DNA of 64,000 nt, from assembly GCF_004214835.1 (NCBI RefSeq), contig NZ_PIQJ01000003.1, positions 124,001-188,000 on the forward strand, given 5' to 3'. The translations under genes and the position numbers were made by a program. Numbering within the stretch: the stretch's first letter is position 1; each line of letters starts with the position of its first letter. This document shows, one piece after another, positions 28,509 through 37,697 of the stretch. A model generated the notes under the pieces. That model did not search any database, was not told the DNA's origin, and saw only the letters and a program-made list of their open reading frames with translations. The DNA is from Pseudidiomarina tainanensis. GTDB lineage: Bacteria > Pseudomonadota > Gammaproteobacteria > Enterobacterales > Alteromonadaceae.

Positions 28509-29498
28509 ATGTTGAAGCAGCAACAGAGAATTGCCGAGATCAAACAACGGATGACTGAATTGTTATGTACCACTTTGAACCTGACTGAAGTGCAGGCACC
28601 GCTGATGGTGCCGAGCGATGCTGGCGTACAAGATAATTTAAGTGGCGCAGAGCACGGCGTGTCAGTGCATGTGAAAGCTGAACAACGAGATTATGTGATT
28701 GTGCACTCACTCGCGAAATGGAAGCGCAGCGTGTTGGCGCATTACGGATGCCAAGCGGGTGAGGGCGTGATCGCACAAATGAAGGCGATTCGCGCCCACG
28801 AAGAGCAGTTAACTGAGCGGCATTCCGTTCTGGTTGAACAATGGGATTGGGAGCAAGTGATCACATCGAGTGAGCGCTCACTAACAACATTGCAGAGAAC
28901 GGTCAGTGATATCTATCAATCCTTAAGCCAATTAATGCGAGAGGTGGCACCAGAACATACTGATCAACTCGCATCGCAGGTGGTATTCATTCATGCCGAA
29001 CAACTCCGCAAGATGTATCCATTGCTGACCCCGAAAGAACGTGAACGCGAATTCACCAAGTTACATAAAGCCGTATTTATTATTGGTATCGGTGGTGAAC
29101 TGGCTGATGGTTCATTACATGACGCGCGTTCGCCAGATTACGATGACTGGAGTACCTGTGTTTCCTATTCAACACATTCACAACCGTTACCCGGTTTGAA
29201 TGGTGATTTGTTGGTTTGGCATGCGCCCATTGATGACGCATTGGAGTTGTCATCAATGGGCATTCGGGTCAACGCTGAAGCACTCAAACGCCAAACCGAA
29301 CAGCGCAAATGCGAGGCGATATTGCAGCAACCATGGCACCAAGATTTATTAAGCGGACTTCTTCCAGAATGTATTGGTGGCGGTATCGGTCAGTCGCGTG
29401 TTGCCATGTGGGTGTTACAACTTCCTCATATCGCCGCAACACAAGCTCCACAGCTAAATTGGCAGTATTCAACAGGCGAAAAAATTCGTGCTGCATGA
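28509..29498 (+). CDS. asnA: Aspartate--ammonia ligase (asparagine synthetase A)
   Basis: 329 residues, the length of E. coli AsnA (330). It makes asparagine from aspartate, ammonia and ATP and has a class II aminoacyl-tRNA-synthetase-like fold. Visible family segments are VQAPLMVPSDAGVQDNLSG, VHSLAKWKRSVLAHYG, SDDW-type YDDWSTCVSY and the C-terminal GGGIGQSRVAMWVLQLPHI. GAGGA lies 6-7 bp before ATG 28509. It is divergent from its regulator asnC and interrupts the pst cluster. Confidence 0.96.
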   Translation: MLKQQQRIAEIKQRMTELLCTTLNLTEVQAPLMVPSDAGVQDNLSGAEHGVSVHVKAEQRDYVIVHSLAKWKRSVLAHYGCQAGEGVIAQMKAIRAHEEQLTERHSVLVEQWDWEQVITSSERSLTTLQRTVSDIYQSLSQLMREVAPEHTDQLASQVVFIHAEQLRKMYPLLTPKEREREFTKLHKAVFIIGIGGELADGSLHDARSPDYDDWSTCVSYSTHSQPLPGLNGDLLVWHAPIDDALELSSMGIRVNAEALKRQTEQRKCEAILQQPWHQDLLSGLLPECIGGGIGQSRVAMWVLQLPHIAATQAPQLNWQYSTGEKIRAA

Positions 29499-29525
29499 CA
29501 GAAAAATGTCAGGAATATGACAGCA

Positions 29526-29559
29526 CTGTAACAATACTGTCATAGAAAGGGTCTATACT
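29526..29559 (+). promoter_or_regulatory. Pho box and -10 of pstCAB-phoU
   Basis: CTGTAAC (29526-29532), AATA, CTGTCAT (29537-29543), and TATACT (29554-29559) exactly 10 bp later. A further partial half-site ATATGAC precedes at 29515. Confidence 0.78.
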
Positions 29560-29609
29560 CTGCTGCATCAAATTCATGTTAGATCATTTTTAGACTTGAA
29601 GAGGCAGCA

Positions 29610-31853
29610 ATGGCGGCATCACAACGTGCAGAGTTGGGAGCCAGTAATGTGCGATTAATCAAAGACAAAGCTGCTCGCTGGGGGGTAACTCTTGGCGGCG
29701 GTTTAGTGTTAATGGCACTGCTACTGATATTCTTTTACTTGTTATATGTGGTTGAACCTATTTTCCGTGGTGTTGAAGTTGAACACCAGCAATCGTTTGC
29801 CGTGCCAGGGCAAGGTCAGACCGTTGCCATGGGTATGGAAGAGCAGTCTGAAATTGGCTATCGCTTTGCCGATAACGGTGAACTGAGCTTCTTTGCACTC
29901 AAGCAAAAGCCGGGCACCGATTGGCAACCTGGCCAAGTTTTACTGACCGAACAAGTTGCCGACGAGCCGACCGCATTTGCAGCTACTCAGCCGCAAAACA
30001 AGCGTTACGCTTATGCAGTGGCCAACGGTCAAGCGCGCGTTATTGAGCCAAAGTTTCGGTCGCAATTCACTAATGGTCGCCGCTTAACCACGCCAGTGGT
30101 TGGTTTCGCCAACGATGGTGATTTGGTTCAAGTTGATCCGCAACAACGCACCTTGAAACAGTTAGCCTATGAATATGATGGCGAATCACAACTGTTTGCA
30201 GCGGTAACAGCTGATGACAAAGTCATCGTCAATTTCCTACAAGCTAGCCGCAGCTTTCTCACTGGAACCGTTGAACTGCAATCAAAGTTTGCTGAACTGC
30301 CGATAACTGGAGCGGTTGATAACGTCAAAGTCACGCCTGACTTGTCGCAAGTGTTTGTGCGTCAAGGCAACCGTTTCTATGTGTTTGGTATTTCCCGCAC
30401 AGGTAACGTCAGCGAGCGTCAAATATTAACCATTGACCGTCGCCGCTACGGCGATATCACCAGCATGCAGCTTTTGGCAGGGGCCAGCTCCGTGCTCTTT
30501 GGCCATGCCAACGGGCGTGTCACGCAATGGTTCGAAGTTGCTGGCGCCAATGGCCGCCAATATGAATACATTCGTGAGTTTCAGGCTGGCACTTCAGCAG
30601 TTACCGACATCATCGCTGAGTATTACCGTCGTACTTTTTATACCGTATCGGCCAACGGCGAAGTTGGCATTTTTCATACCACGTCTGAGGCTAATTTATA
30701 TCGCGAAAATATCGATGGCATCAAAGCCGACCGCGTAGTGATTGACCCGCGCGCCAATACGTTATTGATGCAAAGCGGCGATGAGTTACATAGCTTTAAT
30801 CTTGAGAATGAACATCCAGAGGTAACCTGGAGTGGCATTTGGCAAGAAGTTTGGTACGAAGGCTACCCAGAGCCACAATACGTTTGGCAGTCAACGTCGG
30901 GTTCAGATGATTTTGAACCGAAGTTTAGCCTTGTGCCAATTTCATTCGGTACCATCAAAGCTGCTGCTTACGCGATGCTATTTGCGGTACCGATAGGTTT
31001 AGCCGCAGCGGTTTACACAGCTTACTTTATGTCGCCAAGCGTGCGCAAAGTGGTGAAGCCAACTGTTGAAATTATGGAAGCTTTGCCAACGGTTATTTTG
31101 GGCTTCTTGGCTGGCTTGTGGTTGGCTCCGCTTATTGAACAATATTTACCCGGTATCGTCGCGACGATCATCCTGATACCGCTGGCGATAATTGCCTTTG
31201 CTGCCATCAGTACAGTCTTGCCAAAAACTTGGCGTAACCGTTTTACCGATGGCCGCGCAGCACTGATCTTACTGCCAATTGTTGCCTTTGTTGGTTGGTT
31301 ATCATTTGAGTTGTCACCATGGGTTGAACAAGCCTTATTTGACGGCAACGTGCGTCAATATATAACGAATGAACTGGGTATTACTTTCGACCAACGTAAT
31401 TCATTAGTCGTTGGTATTGCGATGGGGTTTGCCGTTATTCCGACCATTTTCTCGATTGCCGAAGATGCGGTGTTCAGCGTACCGAAGCACTTATCGAACG
31501 GTTCATTAGCATTGGGTGCGACCACCTGGCAAACACTGACCAAAGTTGTTCTATTGACTGCGAGTCCGGGTATTTTCTCGGCAGTCATGATGGGCTTAGG
31601 CCGTGCGGTAGGTGAGACCATGATCGTACTGATGGCAACCGGTAACACACCGATTATGGATTGGAATATTTTCGAAGGCATGCGCACATTGTCGGCCAAT
31701 ATCGCCGTTGAAATGCCAGAATCAGAGGTCGGTAGCTCGCATTATCGCATCTTGTTCTTAGCGGCCTTTGTATTGTTCATTTTTACTTTCGCGTTTAATA
31801 CCGTCGCTGAGCTTGTGCGTCAGCGTCTACGCGAAAAATATAGCTCGATGTAA
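29610..31853 (+). CDS. pstC: Phosphate ABC transporter permease PstC, long form
   Basis: 747 residues, more than twice E. coli PstC (319). After a transmembrane anchor (about 32-55) comes a periplasmic domain of some 370 residues with beta-propeller-like repeats (for example FANDGDLVQVDPQQRTLKQL). Then follows the permease domain (about 440-740) with the ABC coupling segment [20 protein letters not shown] and GLGRAVGETMIVLMATGN. It forms the inner-membrane phosphate channel with PstA. Long forms of this type occur in Shewanella, Vibrio and Alteromonas relatives. The role of the added domain is unknown. Confidence 0.93.
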   Translation: MAASQRAELGASNVRLIKDKAARWGVTLGGGLVLMALLLIFFYLLYVVEPIFRGVEVEHQQSFAVPGQGQTVAMGMEEQSEIGYRFADNGELSFFALKQKPGTDWQPGQVLLTEQVADEPTAFAATQPQNKRYAYAVANGQARVIEPKFRSQFTNGRRLTTPVVGFANDGDLVQVDPQQRTLKQLAYEYDGESQLFAAVTADDKVIVNFLQASRSFLTGTVELQSKFAELPITGAVDNVKVTPDLSQVFVRQGNRFYVFGISRTGNVSERQILTIDRRRYGDITSMQLLAGASSVLFGHANGRVTQWFEVAGANGRQYEYIREFQAGTSAVTDIIAEYYRRTFYTVSANGEVGIFHTTSEANLYRENIDGIKADRVVIDPRANTLLMQSGDELHSFNLENEHPEVTWSGIWQEVWYEGYPEPQYVWQSTSGSDDFEPKFSLVPISFGTIKAAAYAMLFAVPIGLAAAVYTAYFMSPSVRKVVKPTVEIMEALPTVILGFLAGLWLAPLIEQYLPGIVATIILIPLAIIAFAAISTVLPKTWRNRFTDGRAALILLPIVAFVGWLSFELSPWVEQALFDGNVRQYITNELGITFDQRNSLVVGIAMGFAVIPTIFSIAEDAVFSVPKHLSNGSLALGATTWQTLTKVVLLTASPGIFSAVMMGLGRAVGETMIVLMATGNTPIMDWNIFEGMRTLSANIAVEMPESEVGSSHYRILFLAAFVLFIFTFAFNTVAELVRQRLREKYSSM

Positions 31854-31867
31854 GCGTGAGGATGTCC

Positions 31868-33523
31868 ATGAATAAATGGTTTAAATCAGGAAAACCTTAT
31901 ATTTGGCTTACTGCGGGCGCGGTAAGTGTCAGCTTAATCGCTGTGCTTGGCTTATTGGCACTGATAGCGTGGCGGGGCTTGTCATTCTTTTGGCCGGCAG
32001 CCATTCATGAAGTTGAAGTGCAGGCGAACGATGGCTCAACTCGTGTGATCATTGGCGAAGTTTATGACCGCGAAGAAGTGCCGATTTCACGACTACAAGA
32101 ATCGGGCGTTACCCTTGAAGGCTTTGAGGGCGAGATGCTTGAGCGTAAGTTGTTTAAAGTGGGTAACCGCGAGTTTGTGCCACTCGATTTTATGTGGGTG
32201 ATGCAACCGCAGATTATTCGCGACGAAACACCACAAGACTTAGCCGTTTTAGAACGCTCAAAAGACGGCAACTTTTATGGTTACGTGGTGGATGTGCTCG
32301 AAAATGGCGAGTCAGTGGCGAACTCTGAAAATCTACGCGAAGTATTGTTTGAACGTATCGAGCGCGCAGTTGAGTTCAACGAAAAGGCCAGCGACCTGCA
32401 GCAAGGGCCAATCGGTGCGATTAACTATGAGCTCAACCAATTACGGCTAGAAGCGCGAGCACTGGACCTTGAAGGTCAGTTGACGGAAGCTGAGCAACAA
32501 CGTTTGGCAGCCGAAGAACAGGCGTTGAACGAACAGTATAAAGTGCTCGAAAAAGAGCTGTTTGCATATCGTGAAGCGGCCAGTCGTGACAGCGTGGTGA
32601 TGCGTGACATGCGCGGCGTGGATGTGACGATTCCAATGTATCGCGTGCTTGACGCAACGTTCCCGAATGATATGGGCGTACTGAGCAAAGTCGGTCACTT
32701 CTTTGTGCAAATCGGCAAGTTTGTGTCGGAAGATCCGCGTGAAGCAAACACGGAAGGCGGTGTATTCCCAGCGATTTTCGGTACTGTCTTCATGGTACTG
32801 CTCATGTCGGTTATCGTGACGCCATTTGGTGTTATCGCTGCGGTTTACTTGCACGAGTACGCCGGTAAAAATGCTATCACGAGGCTGATTCGTATCGCGG
32901 TGATTAACCTCGCCGGCGTACCGTCGATTGTTTATGGTGTGTTTGGTTTAGGTTTCTTCGTATACATGGTGGGTGGCACACTCGACCAAATCTTTTACCC
33001 AGAAGCATTGCCAAGCCCAACCTTTGGTACGCCTGGGGTGATGTGGTCAGCGATTACGTTGGCAATTCTGACATTGCCGGTGGTCATTGTATCTACCGAA
33101 GAGGGCTTGTCGCGCATACCAAGTACATTGCGCGAAGGTAGCTTGGCACTCGGTGCCACGAAAGCTGAAACCTTATGGCGCATTATTTTGCCGATGGCAT
33201 CGCCGGCTATTATGACTGGATTGATCTTGGCCGTAGCGCGCGCCGCCGGTGAGGTTGCACCATTGATGCTGGTGGGTGTGGTGAAATCTGCACCGATGTT
33301 GCCGGTAGACGGTAACTTCCCGTACTTCCATTTAGATCGCAAATTCATGCACTTGGGCTTCCACATTTATGATGTCGGTTTCCAAAGCCCGAACGTTGAG
33401 GCCGCGCGTCCATTGGTATACGCCACCTCATTCTTGCTGGTTACGGTGATTGTCGGGTTAAACCTGACCGCTATTGGCGTGCGTAACCATTTACGTGAAA
33501 AATATCGCTCTCTTGAACATTAA
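31868..33523 (+). CDS. pstA: Phosphate ABC transporter permease PstA, long form
   Basis: About 551 residues from ATG 31868 (GAGG 6 bp upstream); ATG 31862 and GTG 31856 are in-frame alternatives. TM1 (about 12-38) is followed by a periplasmic insertion of about 250 residues, with a predicted coiled coil rich in Glu, Gln and Leu at about 175-245. The permease core has [34 protein letters not shown] and the coupling helix [20 protein letters not shown]. It is the partner of PstC. The usual PstA is about 300 residues, so both permeases carry matching periplasmic additions. Confidence 0.93.
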   Translation: MNKWFKSGKPYIWLTAGAVSVSLIAVLGLLALIAWRGLSFFWPAAIHEVEVQANDGSTRVIIGEVYDREEVPISRLQESGVTLEGFEGEMLERKLFKVGNREFVPLDFMWVMQPQIIRDETPQDLAVLERSKDGNFYGYVVDVLENGESVANSENLREVLFERIERAVEFNEKASDLQQGPIGAINYELNQLRLEARALDLEGQLTEAEQQRLAAEEQALNEQYKVLEKELFAYREAASRDSVVMRDMRGVDVTIPMYRVLDATFPNDMGVLSKVGHFFVQIGKFVSEDPREANTEGGVFPAIFGTVFMVLLMSVIVTPFGVIAAVYLHEYAGKNAITRLIRIAVINLAGVPSIVYGVFGLGFFVYMVGGTLDQIFYPEALPSPTFGTPGVMWSAITLAILTLPVVIVSTEEGLSRIPSTLREGSLALGATKAETLWRIILPMASPAIMTGLILAVARAAGEVAPLMLVGVVKSAPMLPVDGNFPYFHLDRKFMHLGFHIYDVGFQSPNVEAARPLVYATSFLLVTVIVGLNLTAIGVRNHLREKYRSLEH

Positions 33524-33534
33524 GGTTAAACATT

Positions 33535-34353
33535 ATGATTTCGGTTACTCCGAACACTAGCAATGTCGAATCATTAGATTTAGCAAACTTAACGCCAGAG
33601 CAAACCGCGTTAGAAATTCGCAACCTCAACTTACATTATGGGGAAGCGCAAGCGCTGTACGATATCTCGATGAACATTCCGAAGAATCGTGTCACCGCAT
33701 TTATCGGTCCATCGGGCTGCGGTAAATCAACCTTGTTGCGTTGTATCAACCGCATGAACGACCTCGTAGAAATTTGCCGTGTCAAAGGCGAAATCCTGTT
33801 GCATGACAAGAACATCTACGACAAAAACGTGGATGTAGCTGAGTTGCGTCGCCGCGTTGGTATGGTGTTTCAGCGTCCAAACCCATTCCCGAAATCGATT
33901 TATGAGAACGTGGTATACGGCATGCGTCTGCAAGGTGTGAACGATCGCCGCACCTTGGATGAAGTGGTTGAGCGTTCATTGAAAGGCGCCGCGCTGTGGG
34001 ATGAAGTGAAAGACCGTTTAAACGAATCGGCTTTCGGATTATCCGGTGGTCAGCAGCAGCGCTTGGTAATTGCGCGTGCGATTGCCATTGAGCCAGAAGT
34101 GTTGCTGTTAGATGAACCAACATCAGCATTGGACCCAATCTCAACCTTGACGATTGAAGAGCTGATTACTGAACTGAAAGAAAAATATACCGTGGTTATC
34201 GTCACGCACAACATGCAACAAGCCGCACGTGTGTCTGATCAAACGGCATTTATGTATATGGGTAAATTGATTGAATATGCAGACACCAACACGCTGTTCA
34301 CGACCCCAGCCCAAAAACAAACCGAAGATTACATTACCGGACGTTACGGTTAA
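33535..34353 (+). CDS. pstB: Phosphate ABC transporter ATPase
   Basis: 272 residues. Walker [11 protein letters not shown]-loop [15 protein letters not shown], signature LSGGQQQR, Walker [13 protein letters not shown], and the H-loop histidine in [16 protein letters not shown]. The FQRPNPFP stretch is diagnostic for PstB. It hydrolyses ATP to drive PstCA. It is 11 bp after pstA and 14 bp before phoU. Confidence 0.98.
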   Translation: MISVTPNTSNVESLDLANLTPEQTALEIRNLNLHYGEAQALYDISMNIPKNRVTAFIGPSGCGKSTLLRCINRMNDLVEICRVKGEILLHDKNIYDKNVDVAELRRRVGMVFQRPNPFPKSIYENVVYGMRLQGVNDRRTLDEVVERSLKGAALWDEVKDRLNESAFGLSGGQQQRLVIARAIAIEPEVLLLDEPTSALDPISTLTIEELITELKEKYTVVIVTHNMQQAARVSDQTAFMYMGKLIEYADTNTLFTTPAQKQTEDYITGRYG

Positions 34354-34367
34354 TAGGAGCGCAGGCA

Positions 34368-35084
34368 ATGGATAAACTCAATATGAGCCGGCATATTTCC
34401 GGAAAATTTAACGAAGAGCTTGAAGCAGTCCGTAACCAAGTATTGAATATGGGCGGCTTGGTTGAGCAGCAATTGCGTGACTCGCTGCATGCCATTGAAA
34501 AGTCAGACCACGAACTGGCTGAGCAAATTTTGCAGCGTGACTACAAAATTAATGCGTTGGAAGTTCAAATTGATGAAGCGTGTGTGCAAATCATTGCAAA
34601 ACGTCAGCCAGCGGCAAGTGACTTGCGCTTAATCATCGCGATTTTCAAGACGATTTCTGATCTTGAGCGTATCGGCGATGAGGCAGAACGTATTGCGCGG
34701 GTTGCACTCGAGAGCTTCAACAACGACCAACAGCAATTCTTGGTCAGCCTAGAAAATCTCGGCCAGCAAGTATTAGCAATGTTGCATGGTGTATTGGATG
34801 CATTTGCACGTATGGATTTGGACGCGGCGTTTGAAGTGCACCAAATGGATGCGCAAGCCGACCGTCAATACGAGGCGCTGACACGTCAGCTGATGACCTA
34901 CATGATGGAAGATCCGCGCGGGATTCCAAAAGTCATGAATGTATTGTGGTCAGCACGTTCATTGGAACGTATCGGCGACCGTTGTCAGAATATCGCCGAG
35001 TACATTATTTTCTTCGTGAAAGGTAAAGACGTACGACACGTTTCTCCTGAATCGATGGAGCAAACGGTAAAAGGCGCGCGTTAA
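34368..35084 (+). CDS. phoU: Phosphate transport system regulatory protein PhoU
   Basis: 238 residues, all-helical, with two PhoU three-helix repeats. Each carries the acidic metal-binding motif, seen as IFKTISDLERIGDEAERIA and VLWSARSLERIGDRCQNIA. It connects PstB to PhoR and shuts off PhoB activation when phosphate is plentiful. Last gene of pstCAB-phoU. Its end is convergent with serA, 8 bp away. Confidence 0.98.
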   Translation: MDKLNMSRHISGKFNEELEAVRNQVLNMGGLVEQQLRDSLHAIEKSDHELAEQILQRDYKINALEVQIDEACVQIIAKRQPAASDLRLIIAIFKTISDLERIGDEAERIARVALESFNNDQQQFLVSLENLGQQVLAMLHGVLDAFARMDLDAAFEVHQMDAQADRQYEALTRQLMTYMMEDPRGIPKVMNVLWSARSLERIGDRCQNIAEYIIFFVKGKDVRHVSPESMEQTVKGAR

Positions 35085-35110
35085 CGCTGTAATTAATACA
35101 GCACGCGCGC
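35074..35110. terminator. Hairpin spanning the convergent phoU and serA stop codons
   Basis: GCGCGCG (35074-35080) pairs with CGCGCGC (35104-35110), and an inner GCTGTA (35086-35091) pairs with TACAGC (35097-35102). Only short T-runs flank it, so efficiency is uncertain. Both stop codons lie inside the hairpin. Confidence 0.5.
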
Positions 35111-36349
35111 TTTGATAGTGCCGTCGATATCACGCATTGCTACCAGTAAATCATCGGCAATGGTGCTTTTCGGCGGCGTTTCTATATCAATCACTACATA
35201 ACCGACTTTGCTATCGGTTTGCAGATACTGACCCGAAACGTTGATATTTTGCTCGGCCAATAATTGGTTAATGCGGGTTAGCATACCAGGGCGGTTGTGG
35301 TGAATGTGTAGCAAGCGGCGCGAGCCTTCATGTGCAGGCAATGCCACCTCAGGGAAATTCACTGCTGATAAAGTCGAGCCGTTATCGGAATAACGCACTA
35401 ATTTACCCACCACCTCAATGCCAATGTTTTCTTGTGCTTCTTGCGTTGAGCCACCAATGTGTGGGGTCAAAATACAGTTATCTAAACCACGTAATGGCGA
35501 TTCAAACTGCTCATCGTTACCTTTCGGTTCAACCGGGAATACGTCAATCGCCGCGCCGGCTAAATGTCCTGATTTTAACGAATCTGCCAAGGCATTGATT
35601 TTCACCACGGTGCCGCGAGAAGCGTTAATAAATACCGCACCTGGTTTCATCTGGGCTAACTCTTGAGCGCCAATCATCCATTGCGTTTGTGGTGTTTCTG
35701 GCACGTGCAACGTCACCACATCGGCTTGCTTCAACAGTTCATTTAGACTGCTCACCTGTAAGGCGTTACCGAGCGATAATTTTGTTTCGATATCGTAATA
35801 GCGAACCTGCATACCCAGCTGCTCTGCCAAAATACCCAGCTGTGTGCCAATGTGGCCATAACCAACAATGCCAAGCACTTTACCGCGCACTTCAAATGAA
35901 CCTTTGGCGGCTTTGTCCCAACCACCGCGATGCGCCGCCGCGTTTTTCTCTGGAATTCGGCGCAGCAACATAATGATTTCCGCTAGCACTAGCTCAGCAA
36001 CGCTTCGAGTATTCGAAAATGGTGCATTGAAAACGACCACGCCGTTATCGCGCGCGGCTTCGAGGTCAACCTGATTGGTACCAATACAAAAACAGCCTAC
36101 AGCAGCAAGCTTCTCGGCTTTTGCAAAGACTTTAGCAGTTAGTTGAGTGCGTGAACGAATGCCAATAAAGTGCACATCTTTAATTGCTTCACACAGCTCG
36201 TCTTCATTCAGTGACGTTTTCAGCGTTTTGATATTGCTGTAGCCATGCTGTTTAAGCACCTCGACCGCGCTGTCATGCACACCTTCAAGTAACAGAATTT
36301 GAATGCGTTCTTTGGCCAGAGATACCTGTGGTGCTGCTGGGGTGTTCAT
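35093..36349 (-). CDS. serA: D-3-phosphoglycerate dehydrogenase
   Basis: 418 residues. It catalyses the first step of serine synthesis, 3-phosphoglycerate to 3-phosphohydroxypyruvate, with NAD+. The Rossmann nucleotide motif is VLGIVGYGHIGTQLGILAEQ, the catalytic Arg/Glu/His set is in FINASRGTVVKINAL and DNCILTPHIGGSTQEAQ, and the C-terminal ACT domain (about 345-415, HHNRPGMLTRINQLLAEQNI) would bind serine for feedback inhibition. Length equals E. coli SerA (410). Last gene of a ygfA-rpiA-serA run, 2 bp after rpiA. Serine made here can feed the glycine cleavage locus 10 kb away. Confidence 0.97.
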   Translation of the reverse strand: MNTPAAPQVSLAKERIQILLLEGVHDSAVEVLKQHGYSNIKTLKTSLNEDELCEAIKDVHFIGIRSRTQLTAKVFAKAEKLAAVGCFCIGTNQVDLEAARDNGVVVFNAPFSNTRSVAELVLAEIIMLLRRIPEKNAAAHRGGWDKAAKGSFEVRGKVLGIVGYGHIGTQLGILAEQLGMQVRYYDIETKLSLGNALQVSSLNELLKQADVVTLHVPETPQTQWMIGAQELAQMKPGAVFINASRGTVVKINALADSLKSGHLAGAAIDVFPVEPKGNDEQFESPLRGLDNCILTPHIGGSTQEAQENIGIEVVGKLVRYSDNGSTLSAVNFPEVALPAHEGSRRLLHIHHNRPGMLTRINQLLAEQNINVSGQYLQTDSKVGYVVIDIETPPKSTIADDLLVAMRDIDGTIKARVLY

Positions 36350-36351
36350 AG

Positions 36352-37026
36352 TTACTCCATGAATTGCAAACCGTCAGGGCTTGCGATAATCGCGATATTG
36401 GCGCCGCGCTTGGCGAATAGGCCGTTAGTGACCACACCTACAATACTATTCAATTGTTGCTCAAGTTGAACAGGGTTTAAGATATCAAAGTTGTGAATGT
36501 CCAGAATGACATTGCCGTTGTCGGTCACAAAACCTTGACGCCACACTGGGTCACCGCCAAGTTTGACGATTTCGCGAGCCACATAGGAGCGCGCCATCGG
36601 AATCACTTCAACCGGGATAGGGAAGCGACCCAAGCGGCCAACCACTTTGCTTTGGTCGGCAATACAAACAAATTTGTCAGCGACTGCGGCAATAATTTTT
36701 TCGCGGGTTAATGCACCGCCACCGCCTTTGACCATGCGCATGTGCTCGTCAATTTCATCAGCCCCATCAATGTACACCGGCAAGTCAGCTACGTTATTAA
36801 GCTCAACCACTTCAATGCCGTGGGCTTTCAAACGCTCGGTGGATGCTTCTGAACTCGATACCGCCGCCTCAATATCATTTTTCATGGTTGCCAGCGCATC
36901 AATGAAAAAATTAACGGTAGAGCCGGTACCCACGCCGATAATTGAATTGGGTTGGACGTACTTCAGTGCGGCTTCAGCAGCTTGCTTTTTTAGATCATCT
37001 TGCGAGGTGGTCATGGCGGAATCCAT
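36352..37026 (-). CDS. rpiA: Ribose-5-phosphate isomerase A
   Basis: 224 residues (start ATG 37026; ATG 37014 is also possible and closer to the E. coli start). It interconverts ribose 5-phosphate and ribulose 5-phosphate. Family motifs are [59 protein letters not shown] with the catalytic region, and [14 protein letters not shown]. Gene order ygfA-rpiA-serA is conserved in many gammaproteobacteria. Confidence 0.97.
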   Translation of the reverse strand: MDSAMTTSQDDLKKQAAEAALKYVQPNSIIGVGTGSTVNFFIDALATMKNDIEAAVSSSEASTERLKAHGIEVVELNNVADLPVYIDGADEIDEHMRMVKGGGGALTREKIIAAVADKFVCIADQSKVVGRLGRFPIPVEVIPMARSYVAREIVKLGGDPVWRQGFVTDNGNVILDIHNFDILNPVQLEQQLNSIVGVVTNGLFAKRGANIAIIASPDGLQFME

Positions 37027-37059
37027 AGTCAGTTGTCTATGGCGGTTTAGTATACAGTT

Positions 37060-37671
37060 TTAGCCTCGGAAATCCCACACTTTCGAGGGGGTAATGACCA
37101 TCGAAAGCGGCACGTCCCATGGCTGTACTGGTAATTCGTGAACATATTGGCAATCCAGTGCCAGCCCAATTGGCAGCACATTGATTTTACCCTGTCGCCA
37201 AGCACTTAAGGTACGATCATAAAAGCCACCGCCCATGCCCATGCGGTTGCCTGTGGCGTCAAACCCGACTAACGGTACCAGTAGCACATTCAACTGGTCG
37301 AGTGGAGTCACATGACGCACGTCGAGTTCCGGCTCAGGGATACCAAAACGGTTATGTGTCCATTGGGTGGTCTGGTTGAGCTGTATAAACAGCAAATGCC
37401 AAGCGCGAAACGGATGCAAAATCGGCAACGACAACTGATGTTCATGTGCCATAAGCCGCTGGTTAATGGCATGGGTGGGTAACTCAGCTTTCACGCTAAA
37501 ATAACTGCCAATGTGGCACGGTTGCTGCAGTTCCGGCAATTGCAGTAAGTGTTCACCGACTTGCAACGCCGCATCATCTCTAGCTGCGTTAGAAAGACTC
37601 GCGCGTGCGTCGAGTAGTTGGCGGCGTAATTGCTGTTGGGTCACGGCGCTGATATCCTTGCTGAACAACAT
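37060..37671 (-). CDS. ygfA: 5-formyltetrahydrofolate cyclo-ligase
   Basis: 203 residues. It converts 5-formyl-THF to 5,10-methenyl-THF with ATP. The family motif VPLVGFDATGNRMGMGGGFY with DRTL is present, plus the N-terminal LRRQLLDARASLS stretch. In E. coli it lies directly downstream of the 6S RNA gene. Here a plus-strand amidohydrolase gene separates the two. It links folate one-carbon metabolism to the gcv genes. Confidence 0.95.
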   Translation of the reverse strand: MLFSKDISAVTQQQLRRQLLDARASLSNAARDDAALQVGEHLLQLPELQQPCHIGSYFSVKAELPTHAINQRLMAHEHQLSLPILHPFRAWHLLFIQLNQTTQWTHNRFGIPEPELDVRHVTPLDQLNVLLVPLVGFDATGNRMGMGGGFYDRTLSAWRQGKINVLPIGLALDCQYVHELPVQPWDVPLSMVITPSKVWDFRG

Positions 37672-37697
37672 AATTAAAATAATAGTGAGTGCTTTCC

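Noticed and set aside
28182-28547. Minus-strand frame with repeated LFVIRYS heptapeptides
   Set aside because: It is produced by reading through the AATAACG tandem repeat and runs into asnC and asnA. No ribosome site and no other protein features.
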